Shown here: one piece after another, positions 1 through 5,614 of the stretch
How the letters are laid out: each line of letters opens with the position of its first letter
How positions within the stretch are numbered: position 1 is the stretch's first letter
DNA from: Bacteroidota bacterium
GTDB taxonomy: Bacteria; Bacteroidota; Rhodothermia; Rhodothermales; UBA10348
Reading direction: 5' to 3'
NCBI GenBank assembly: GCA_004356265.1
Contig: SMXK01000037.1
Span: forward strand, 1-5,614
DNA: 5,614 bases
The notes under the pieces: generated by a model
Database searches by the model: none
Seen by the model: only the letters and a program-made list of their open reading frames with translations
What the model was told of the DNA's origin: nothing
Position numbers and translations under genes: made by a program

Positions 1-12
1 ATTGTGCGCCCG

Positions 13-48
13 CCGAGCGATCCGTAAGAACCGAGCGCTCCGTCAGAA
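13..48. repeat. Tandem 18-base direct duplication ahead of trpB
   Basis: Positions 13-30 and 31-48 are adjacent copies of an 18-base unit matching at 16 of 18 positions; the differences are A to C at unit positions 8 and 14. In the trpB frame the copies would encode RAIRKN and RALRQN. In frame 1 the first copy contains a TAA at 25-27 that is TCA in the second, so the unit may overlap the end of an upstream gene. It lies 14 bases before the chosen trpB start. It looks like a local replication-slippage duplication that has diverged slightly; no function is evident. Confidence 0.8.
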
Positions 49-61
49 TACTTTCTCAATC

Positions 62-1288
62 ATGCCCTCTAATCAATCCCTGTATCATTCTGCCAGCGCC
101 TACGATATGCCAGATGAGCACGGCTATTTTGGCGATTTCGGCGGCGCTTATGTACCGGAAATCTTGGTCCCGGCACTTGAAGAGTTGTCATTGGCGCTGA
201 AAAACGCACAGTCTGATCCTGAATTTGTCCGGGAATTGGATGATTTGTTGCGGACGTATGTTGGAAGACCTACCCCGCTTTCGTTTGCTGAACGACTCAC
301 AGAAGATGTCGGCGGTCCTCGTATTTATTTAAAACGCGAAGATCTTTGTCACACCGGTGCCCATAAGATTAATAATACGTTGGGGCAAATTCTGCTTGCA
401 CGACGGCTCGGAAAACACAGGATTATTGCAGAAACCGGAGCGGGGCAACACGGAGTCGCTACCGCAACTGTTTGCGCACATTTCGGTCTGGAGTGCATCG
501 TATATATGGGTGCAGAAGACATCAAACGACAGGCGTTGAATGTGCACAGGATGAAAATTTTGGGCGCAGAGGTCAGGACTGCCAACAGCGGAAGTCGGAC
601 TTTAAAAGACGCGACGAACGAGGCCATTCGTGACTGGGTGACCAACGTACGAGATACGTTTTACGTAATAGGATCCGTAGTCGGACCCCACCCGTACCCG
701 AAGATGGTTCGGGATTTCCAGGCGGTCATAGGGCGGGAAAGCTCCAGTCAACTCTCATTGCTCGAAGGGAGGTCGTACCCGGACGCTTTGTTGGCGTGTA
801 TCGGAGGCGGATCTAACGCTATCGGGCTCTTCTATCCATATCTGGATCTAAAGGACGTCGCGTGTTACGGGGTTGAGGCCGCCGGAGAGGGGCTGAGCGG
901 AAAACACGCAGCAACACTTACAAAAGGCAGGGCTGGCGTATTACACGGCGCTCTAAGCCGGCTGCTTCAGGACGAGCACGGGCAGGTCGTTGAAGCGCAT
1001 TCTATTTCGGCAGGACTCGACTACCCGGGTGTCGGTCCTGAGCTCTCCCACCTGGCCGATATTGGCCGCCTGACGATCCTGACGGCAACGGACGAAGAGG
1101 CCCTCATCGCCGTTTCCCGGTTATCCCGATTGGAAGGAATCATCCCCGCTCTCGAAACAGCTCATGCCCTTGCACGCATTGACACCGTAGCGTCCAACAT
1201 GACGGCTGATCAATGCCTGATCGTGAACTGCTCAGGACGAGGAGATAAAGACATGGGCACCATCTCTGAACACTTGACGTCGCGATGA
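62..1288 (+). CDS. trpB: Tryptophan synthase beta subunit (TrpB)
   Basis: This is the PLP-dependent beta subunit, which joins indole to L-serine to make L-tryptophan in the cytoplasm, in an alpha2beta2 complex with TrpA. The 408-residue product is near the family's usual length of about 400. Visible landmarks are HTGAHKINN with the PLP Schiff-base lysine at K102, AETGAGQHG with the catalytic Glu at E124, the PLP-phosphate loop GGGSN at 248-252, SAGLDYPGVGP with D320 (the Asp that controls domain closure in the family), and SGRGDKDM at 391-398 contacting the PLP ring. All key residues are intact, so I expect an active enzyme. The frame stays open to the window edge (a TTG at 2 is possible), but I chose the ATG at 62 because the 20 extra residues are Arg-rich, contain a tandem duplication, and precede the usual TrpB N-terminus. 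No Shine-Dalgarno sequence is evident. The stop overlaps the trpA start as ATGA, which implies coupled translation. Confidence 0.97.
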   Translation: MPSNQSLYHSASAYDMPDEHGYFGDFGGAYVPEILVPALEELSLALKNAQSDPEFVRELDDLLRTYVGRPTPLSFAERLTEDVGGPRIYLKREDLCHTGAHKINNTLGQILLARRLGKHRIIAETGAGQHGVATATVCAHFGLECIVYMGAEDIKRQALNVHRMKILGAEVRTANSGSRTLKDATNEAIRDWVTNVRDTFYVIGSVVGPHPYPKMVRDFQAVIGRESSSQLSLLEGRSYPDALLACIGGGSNAIGLFYPYLDLKDVACYGVEAAGEGLSGKHAATLTKGRAGVLHGALSRLLQDEHGQVVEAHSISAGLDYPGVGPELSHLADIGRLTILTATDEEALIAVSRLSRLEGIIPALETAHALARIDTVASNMTADQCLIVNCSGRGDKDMGTISEHLTSR

Positions 1289-2127
1289 GTAGATTAAAGC
1301 AGGTTATCCGGAATCTGAATACTCGCGGTGAAAAAGCTCTGGGTGTATTTGTTACCGCCGGATACCCGAATCTCTCCGACACCGTATCCATCATCCGGGC
1401 ACTCGATGCGGGTGGCGCCGACTTTATCGAACTTGGCATGCCGTTCAGCGACCCACTCGCAGAAGGTCTTCCGATTCAGATGTCGAGCGCAATCGCGCTC
1501 AGCAATGGCGTTACCATGGACTTCAGTTTCGAATCGGCAGCAGAGTTTCGGTCCGCGAGTGACACCCCCCTCCTGCTGATGGGATACGTAAATCCGGTCT
1601 TGCAGTATGGCATCAGCAACTTTTTTGACCGTTGTCACTCTTCTGGAGTAGATGCCGTAATTTTGCCTGACTATCCTTTGCACTCCAGACTTCCTATTCG
1701 TGACGCAGCCAGGCAGAACGAAATCGACCTGGTTTATCTTGTCGCACCCACTACACCGTCGGAACGAATCCGTCATATTGACGAATTGTCGCGGGGATTT
1801 GTGTACGCAGTATCGATGACGGGACTGACAGGAACCACGATGCCGGATCGAAATGAAATCAAGAGCTACCTCAATAAGGTTCGCGGACTTTGCACGAACA
1901 ATCCGGTACTGGTCGGGTTCGGGATTTCAACGGCTGAAGATGTAACAGATCTGTCCCGCGCGGCCGACGGATGCATCGTCGGATCAGCTGTGATAAATAA
2001 GATTGAAAAACTGTGGGCCAATCTTTCTGGAGATGACTCGGCGCAGTCTGATTCAAACAACTGCGCACCAGACCGGTTCAGTCAGCTTACATCATTCGTA
2101 GCCGACCTGAAATCGGGAACGACCTGA
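1285..2127 (+). CDS. trpA: Tryptophan synthase alpha subunit (TrpA)
   Basis: This TIM-barrel subunit cleaves indole-3-glycerol phosphate to indole and glyceraldehyde-3-phosphate and passes indole to TrpB. The 280 residues are slightly longer than the usual 265-270 because of a polar, Ser/Asp-rich stretch at about 247-265 before the last helix. The N-terminal half aligns with the E. coli numbering without gaps around the active site. F22 and the general acid/base E49 (in IELGMPFSDP) are present, but the second catalytic residue, Asp60, is replaced by Glu (LAEGL instead of the usual LADGP). Loop 6 keeps the Thr (GLTG, T182), and the phosphate-binding GFGIS (211-215) and GSA (233-235) are present. 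The ATG shares bases with the trpB stop, which fixes the start. Stoichiometric co-expression with trpB is expected. The Glu60 may be lineage-specific and still functional; I cannot tell from one sequence. Confidence 0.96.
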   Translation: MSRLKQVIRNLNTRGEKALGVFVTAGYPNLSDTVSIIRALDAGGADFIELGMPFSDPLAEGLPIQMSSAIALSNGVTMDFSFESAAEFRSASDTPLLLMGYVNPVLQYGISNFFDRCHSSGVDAVILPDYPLHSRLPIRDAARQNEIDLVYLVAPTTPSERIRHIDELSRGFVYAVSMTGLTGTTMPDRNEIKSYLNKVRGLCTNNPVLVGFGISTAEDVTDLSRAADGCIVGSAVINKIEKLWANLSGDDSAQSDSNNCAPDRFSQLTSFVADLKSGTT

Positions 2128-2157
2128 GCCACTCCTTAAACTAGTCTGAATATATAC

Positions 2158-3318
2158 ATGGGTACTATATCAACCGGTCGGCCTCTATCCGGAATTCTCT
2201 GCACCGTGTTTCTCGGATTGACGGCTTCGGGTTGTTTTGATGGAGCGTATCTGCCGAATGCAACAGGATCAGAAGTTGAGATTGCTGTTGTCACGGATTC
2301 TGCGAGCTGGCACGGCATCATTGGAGAAACCCTTCGAACCGAACTATCCCCGTGGATCAGTACACTTCCTGCGCCAGAAAAAATGTTCAGGCTGGTTCAC
2401 ACACCGCTGACAGATGCCAAATCATTAAAACGGGTAAAGACGCTGAAAAATGTCGTTTTTGTTGCCCCGATTTCCGACTCAACGCTGGAGGCTCAATTTC
2501 TCAGGGCAATTCTGGACGAAGAGGGTGAGGCAGGCATTCTCGGCGGTGTTTCTACGGTCGTTCCCAGACGCGATTTGTGGCGGCGAAATCAGCAGGTGTT
2601 TTACGTCCTCGGTGGGACGGAAGAAGCGGTGGTGAATATTGTTAAGAAAGCCGGCGATAATCTTCGATACACGTTTAATTCGATTATCCGGGAACGTGTT
2701 ACAATTGAAATGTTCAGACGGGGACGGCAATTTGACATCGAAGAGAAGCTGATGGAGAAACACGGTTTCGCCGTGAACGCTCAACACGATTATTTTACTG
2801 CCATCGATACGACGAATTTCGTTTGGCTGCGCAGGGTGATAAACAGCGATTCGTGGCGAAGTATTTTCATTTGGTGGATAGACGATGCAAGTCCAAACAG
2901 CCTCACTCCAGAGTGGATTTATGAAGCACGCCAACGTTTGACCGAATCCTGGATCGCGGGTAATTCGGGTGGGTTTGTGTCGATTGATTTTCGCCGCGAT
3001 CTTGAAACTGAAAACATCGACTTCCTGGGCCGCTTCGGATACGAAACACGCGGACTGTGGCACATGGTGGGACGCGATGATGATGGAAAAACTGTCGAAT
3101 ACGGGATGGGTGGACCATTCGTGACATACTCTTTTTATGACGAAGCCACACGTCGCATCTATATGATCGATGGGATGGTATTTGCACCGGGCTTTGATAA
3201 GCGCGAGTTTTTACGGCACGTGGAAGCGATCGCCCATACATTCCGGCTTCAGGAGGTTGATGATTCTGGAGATTCCAGTGAATCCACCCCCCCCCATAAT
3301 TCGGATCTCGGGCATTGA
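2158..3318 (+). CDS. DUF4837-type lipoprotein of unknown function
   Basis: I recognise this as resembling DUF4837, a Bacteroidota family of unknown function. The 386-residue product starts with a signal peptide: R8, a hydrophobic stretch at about 10-24, and a lipobox ASGC with the lipidated Cys at C26, so it should be membrane-anchored and exported. The mature part opens with a family-like segment (SEVEIAVVTDSASWHG, 38-53), continues through a conserved-looking middle (RRNQQVFYVLGG, 142-153), and ends with GMGGPFVTYSFYDEA (316-330) and the following MIDGMVFAPGFDKREFLRH. Residues after about 363 form an acidic, Ser/Pro-rich tail with no sign of conservation, partly encoded by a run of nine C. 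The gene lies 30 bases after trpA with no obvious promoter or terminator between them, so it may be read from the trp transcript. No Shine-Dalgarno sequence is seen. The stop is one base before the next start. No catalytic motif is evident; a binding or envelope-scaffold role is only a guess. Confidence 0.85.
   Translation: MGTISTGRPLSGILCTVFLGLTASGCFDGAYLPNATGSEVEIAVVTDSASWHGIIGETLRTELSPWISTLPAPEKMFRLVHTPLTDAKSLKRVKTLKNVVFVAPISDSTLEAQFLRAILDEEGEAGILGGVSTVVPRRDLWRRNQQVFYVLGGTEEAVVNIVKKAGDNLRYTFNSIIRERVTIEMFRRGRQFDIEEKLMEKHGFAVNAQHDYFTAIDTTNFVWLRRVINSDSWRSIFIWWIDDASPNSLTPEWIYEARQRLTESWIAGNSGGFVSIDFRRDLETENIDFLGRFGYETRGLWHMVGRDDDGKTVEYGMGGPFVTYSFYDEATRRIYMIDGMVFAPGFDKREFLRHVEAIAHTFRLQEVDDSGDSSESTPPHNSDLGH
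3287..3295 (+). repeat. Run of nine C in the 3' end of the DUF4837-type gene
   Basis: A mononucleotide tract of nine C encodes part of the Thr-Pro-Pro-His stretch (377-380) near the C-terminus of the DUF4837-type protein, 24 bases before the next gene's ATG. Long C or G runs are prone to replication slippage and also to sequencing error. Loss of one C would join the frame to that of the downstream lipoprotein; gain of one would create CCA TAA and stop at 3297-3299. I see the tract directly; a regulatory role is inference. Confidence 0.9.
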
Positions 3319-3319
3319 T

Positions 3320-3739
3320 ATGGGCTATCTGAACAGAATCATCCTTACGCGCCTGCCAGTCCTGCGAAGACTTTTCTGCCATGTTATGACGGCTTCTGTA
3401 CTTCTAACCACGCTTGTTGGCTGTGGTGAAACTCACATCGAACCCGGCTCCGAACAGGATGTGACTCTTGTCGTTGTGGTTTCCGACCTGTATCTGGAAG
3501 AGGCGCGTTACCAACTTCGAAAGACATCCGCGGAGTTCGTCGATCTGTCTGTTGAAGCCCTCGGGGCAAGTCTTCCTGCAGCCAGAAGAGATTCAATCCT
3601 GGGTCAACATAGTTTTACTGAATCTTCTTTTACCGCCGCCATGCAGCCATATTTAAGTGATCCGGAGCAGCTGCAGACTTTTTACAATCGCGTACTCGAC
3701 CATCTCAGCGAGCAGCGACAGAAGCTCCAAGATCCGTAA
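3320..3739 (+). CDS. Small DUF4296-like lipoprotein
   Basis: A 139-residue predicted lipoprotein with a basic N-region (R6, R11, R16, R17), a hydrophobic stretch at 22-34 and the lipobox LVGC with lipidated C35. The mature part of about 105 residues is mostly helical in character. It has the layout I associate with DUF4296 of Bacteroidota: a VVVSDLYLEEARY helix (52-64), then a segment ending SFTESSFTAAMQPYLSDPEQL (98-118), then a helix with FYNRVLDHL (121-129). The family assignment is from memory of pattern and is moderate. The frame is open back to an ATG at 3170, inside the preceding gene, and another ATG lies at 3260. I chose 3320 because it is one base after the preceding stop and gives a proper lipoprotein signal; M23 (3386) would leave only a very short signal. 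The tight spacing suggests translational coupling to the DUF4837-type gene and joint function. Its last 35 bases overlap the 3' end of recQ on the other strand. Confidence 0.65.
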   Translation: MGYLNRIILTRLPVLRRLFCHVMTASVLLTTLVGCGETHIEPGSEQDVTLVVVVSDLYLEEARYQLRKTSAEFVDLSVEALGASLPAARRDSILGQHSFTESSFTAAMQPYLSDPEQLQTFYNRVLDHLSEQRQKLQDP

Positions 3740-5477
3740 GAAGAGGCGGTACATTCGGGTCGTCTGAAGGCTGAACATACCCGTTGATCGCCAGCCAATC
3801 GGTCATCTCATCGATTCGGTAGCGCGGAAATTCAGGCGCATCCTCCGGGCCATAAATGGTACGATTTAATGCCAGGTTATTTAGAATGGTCAGCATGATA
3901 CCGTTTAATCGCGGATCTACCGATATAGCCTTATGTCGTCCAAGGCAGTTGTCGCACATACCGCAATTGCCGATTGAATAGTCATCAAAATGAGCGACAA
4001 TCCGGCGGCGGCGGCAGTCGCGTTCATTTACATACGAAAGAACGTCCCGCAACCGACCAATAGCTCCGTTCTTTTGTCGGCGATGTTGCTTCCCGTCGAT
4101 TGATAATTTCCCGGGGCGAGACTCTTTCATCTTGTATCCGGCGTCCTCCCTCATCGACGCCGAATCCAGGAATTGCGCCCGAACTAAAAAGTTGAGTACG
4201 ATCGAAATCTTGCGCGATTCCAGCCCAGTAGCGCGCGCCAAAACGTCCAGTTTTGCCTCAAGTATTTTTTCTGAGATATCACCTATGGCAACCCCGTTAA
4301 CACTATGAAGCGCATCGAATACCGTACGGATATGAGACAGTGTCGGATACATGTCAGATAACATAGACTGCCTGTCTGCGATATCCTTTTTGTTTACGAC
4401 CATAGCAGCATAGGCCTTACGTCCGTCACGTCCGGCCCTCCCGGCTTCCTGATAATAGGCTTCCATTGACATCGGAAGTCCGACATGAATGACGGATCGA
4501 ACGTTCGATTTATCGACACCCATTCCGAAAGCATTCGTTGCAACGATAATTCGGCTGTTGCCTGATATCCAATTCAGCTGCGCTTCTGAGCGTTTCTCTG
4601 CGGACAATCCAGCATGATAAATTTCAGTAACATGTCCGGTAGCCGTCAGGTTGCGACCCCATGCTTCGACACTGCGCCGCGTCGAAGCATAGATAATTCC
4701 GGACCCGGGAACGGACCGAAGAATTTCTTCTACTTTCGCGTGTTTCGGGGTCCCGTTAAAAACGGAGAATGAAAGGTTCGGACGGTCAAAACTTTTCGTG
4801 ACCTCAACCAGGGATCGGAGCCGGAGGCGGTTTTTAATGTCTGTCCGAACCACGGGGGTTGCTGTCGCGGTGACAGCGATTACAGGTACTCGGCTCCACT
4901 CGCGGCCAGTCGGTGAATTATTTGCCTCGCCGTCGCCGGCCGCATATAATTCTGCTATCTGATAATATTCCGGACGGAATTCATGACCCCACTCGCTTAT
5001 ACAGTGTGCTTCATCTACCGCCACCAGAGAGACGTCGAGTGAGTAATACTGCGACTTGAAGGCTTCCGACTGAAGTCTCTCAGGAGACACGAAAAGAATC
5101 TTGTACCGGCCATACCGAGCGTCGTTAAGTACGGCCTCCCACGGCCTGTGCCGATCGCCCCCCGACAATGTCGCTGCAGGAATGCCTCTTTTATTGAGAG
5201 ATAACACTTGATCTTCCATCAAGGCGATGAGAGGGGATATCACAATGGTCAGCCCGGGCAACATCACCGCAGGCAACTGATAACAAACAGATTTGCCGGC
5301 TCCGGTCGGCAATACTCCGAACGCATCACGTCCGGATAACACAGCGTCGATCAACTCCCACTGCCCGGGCCGAAACTCCGAGTGACCCCAGTATCGCTGC
5401 AACACTTTTGTCGCAGCATCTATACCAACTGGAAATTTATTTACCATGTTCACGAGGGTACCGGCTGGGTCTGTCAT
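3705..5477 (-). CDS. recQ: RecQ-family ATP-dependent DNA helicase
   Basis: A superfamily 2 helicase expected to unwind DNA 3' to 5' using ATP in recombination and repair. All helicase motifs are present in the 590 residues: motif 0 FRPGQ (35-39), Walker A TGAGKS (58-63), DEAH (155-158) followed by the RecQ-specific aromatic loop CISEWGHEFRPEY (159-171), TATAT (203-207), IIYASTR (261-267), ATNAFGMGVDK (313-323) and QEAGRAGRDG (343-352). The zinc-binding subdomain has C488, C505, C508 and C511 with the E. coli spacing. After it comes only about 80 residues, which could be a short winged helix; no HRDC domain is recognisable. A polar insert of about 15 residues (about 180-194) sits between DEAH and TATAT. 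The start at 5477 is the first ATG after an in-frame stop at 5517-5519; M11 (5447) is an alternative and neither has a clear Shine-Dalgarno sequence. It follows a partial gene on the same strand by 32 bases. Bacteroidota often carry more than one RecQ, so the symbol denotes the family. Confidence 0.95.
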   Translation of the reverse strand: MTDPAGTLVNMVNKFPVGIDAATKVLQRYWGHSEFRPGQWELIDAVLSGRDAFGVLPTGAGKSVCYQLPAVMLPGLTIVISPLIALMEDQVLSLNKRGIPAATLSGGDRHRPWEAVLNDARYGRYKILFVSPERLQSEAFKSQYYSLDVSLVAVDEAHCISEWGHEFRPEYYQIAELYAAGDGEANNSPTGREWSRVPVIAVTATATPVVRTDIKNRLRLRSLVEVTKSFDRPNLSFSVFNGTPKHAKVEEILRSVPGSGIIYASTRRSVEAWGRNLTATGHVTEIYHAGLSAEKRSEAQLNWISGNSRIIVATNAFGMGVDKSNVRSVIHVGLPMSMEAYYQEAGRAGRDGRKAYAAMVVNKKDIADRQSMLSDMYPTLSHIRTVFDALHSVNGVAIGDISEKILEAKLDVLARATGLESRKISIVLNFLVRAQFLDSASMREDAGYKMKESRPGKLSIDGKQHRRQKNGAIGRLRDVLSYVNERDCRRRRIVAHFDDYSIGNCGMCDNCLGRHKAISVDPRLNGIMLTILNNLALNRTIYGPEDAPEFPRYRIDEMTDWLAINGYVQPSDDPNVPPLLTDLGASVAAR

Positions 5478-5488
5478 CAGGCACTTTG

Positions 5489-5504
5489 CGTCCGTCGGCG
5501 GACG
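5489..5504. other. Short perfect hairpin between the partial CDS and recQ
   Basis: CGTCCG and CGGACG form a perfect 6-base-pair, GC-rich stem around a 4-base loop. On the minus strand it falls within the 32-base spacer after the upstream gene's stop and 11 bases before the recQ ATG, with no U-tract following, so it would more likely affect processing or access to the recQ start than terminate transcription. On the plus strand it is followed by a T-rich stretch (about 5507-5517), which is more terminator-like, but the stem is short and there is no plus-strand gene just upstream. Confidence 0.45.
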
Positions 5505-5509
5505 ACTTC

Positions 5510-5614
5510 TTATTTCTCAAATTCATAACCTGGAAGCGCACTTTTCAACCCTTCAAGAGATTCAATCGGTGTCAGATCAGCCACGGCTACCACGACATGT
5601 GCTGCCGAATATCC
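5510..5614 (-). CDS. 3' end of an unidentified CDS upstream of recQ
   Basis: Reading the minus strand from the window edge gives 34 uninterrupted codons ending in TAA at 5512-5510. The peptide begins GYSAAHVVVAVADLTP and ends with SALPGYEFEK. The alternation of a hydrophobic strand (HVVVAVADL) with an amphipathic helix (PIESLEGLKSAL) reads like the C-terminal part of a folded alpha/beta protein rather than random translation. The 5' end lies outside the window. It precedes recQ in the same direction with a 32-base spacer, so the two may be co-transcribed. I do not recognise the family from this fragment and assign no function. Confidence 0.7.
   Translation of the reverse strand, partial: GYSAAHVVVAVADLTPIESLEGLKSALPGYEFEK

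Noticed and set aside
1..27. Possible 3' end of an upstream trp gene (frame 1, IVRPPSDP then TAA).
   Set aside because: Eight codons are too few to support a gene or a family, although an upstream trp gene is plausible from context.
1294..1776. A 160-codon minus-strand open frame opposite trpA.
   Set aside because: It is antisense to a clear trpA and shows no family motif; treated as a shadow.
2128..2157. AT-rich stretch (TATATA) before the DUF4837-type gene as a promoter.
   Set aside because: Neither a Bacteroidota -7/-33 pair nor a sigma70-like pair with proper spacing is visible.
3170..3319. Upstream extension of the small lipoprotein to the ATG at 3170 or 3260.
   Set aside because: It lies inside the well-supported DUF4837-type gene, has no lipoprotein character, and would bury the signal peptide in the middle of the protein. 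The open frame matters only for the possible fusion.
2479..3382. Long minus-strand open frames opposite the DUF4837-type gene.
   Set aside because: They lack recognisable motifs, overlap a gene with a signal peptide and family-like motifs, and read as antisense shadows.
3731..3742. A 12-base match between 19-30 and 3731-3742 (GATCCGTAAGAA).
   Set aside because: A shared 12-mer is expected about once by chance in a window of this size, and the flanks do not match.
4001..4020. GGC-rich triplet-like run within recQ.
   Set aside because: It simply encodes four consecutive Arg residues after the first zinc Cys, a position that is Arg-rich in RecQ proteins.

Overview
The window looks like chromosomal DNA from a member of the Bacteroidota or a close relative, possibly the Rhodothermota/Balneolota side. 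This rests on two consecutive lipoprotein genes that resemble families largely confined to that group (DUF4837 and, less surely, DUF4296), on starts without clear Shine-Dalgarno sequences, and on a RecQ lacking a recognisable HRDC domain. The lineage is an inference, since no rRNA or other phylogenetic marker is present. No mobile element, CRISPR array, tRNA or rRNA gene is visible, and coding density is close to total.

Layout. Positions 62-2127 (+) hold trpB and trpA, the beta and alpha subunits of tryptophan synthase, joined by a 4-base ATGA overlap. They are probably the end of a trp operon whose earlier genes lie upstream of the window. After a 30-base spacer come two lipoprotein genes: a DUF4837-type protein (2158-3318) and a small DUF4296-like protein (3320-3739). 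They are separated by one base and are probably translationally coupled. All four + strand genes could share one transcript. On the opposite strand, recQ (3705-5477) converges on them and overlaps the last 35 bases of the small lipoprotein gene. Upstream of recQ, on the same strand, is the 3' end of another gene (5510-5614) that I cannot identify.

How the genes work together. TrpA releases indole from indole-3-glycerol phosphate, and TrpB condenses it with serine to make tryptophan; the two act as one complex. The two lipoproteins have unknown functions but are adjacent and tightly spaced, so they may act together in the cell envelope. RecQ is a DNA-repair helicase with no evident functional tie to the others.

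The most notable points are a run of nine C at the junction of the two lipoprotein genes, where loss of one C would fuse them in frame and gain of one C would end the first early; a Glu in place of the catalytic Asp60 of TrpA; and the 35-base convergent overlap. I did not find a convincing new multi-gene system. The lipoprotein pair with its C tract is the nearest candidate.
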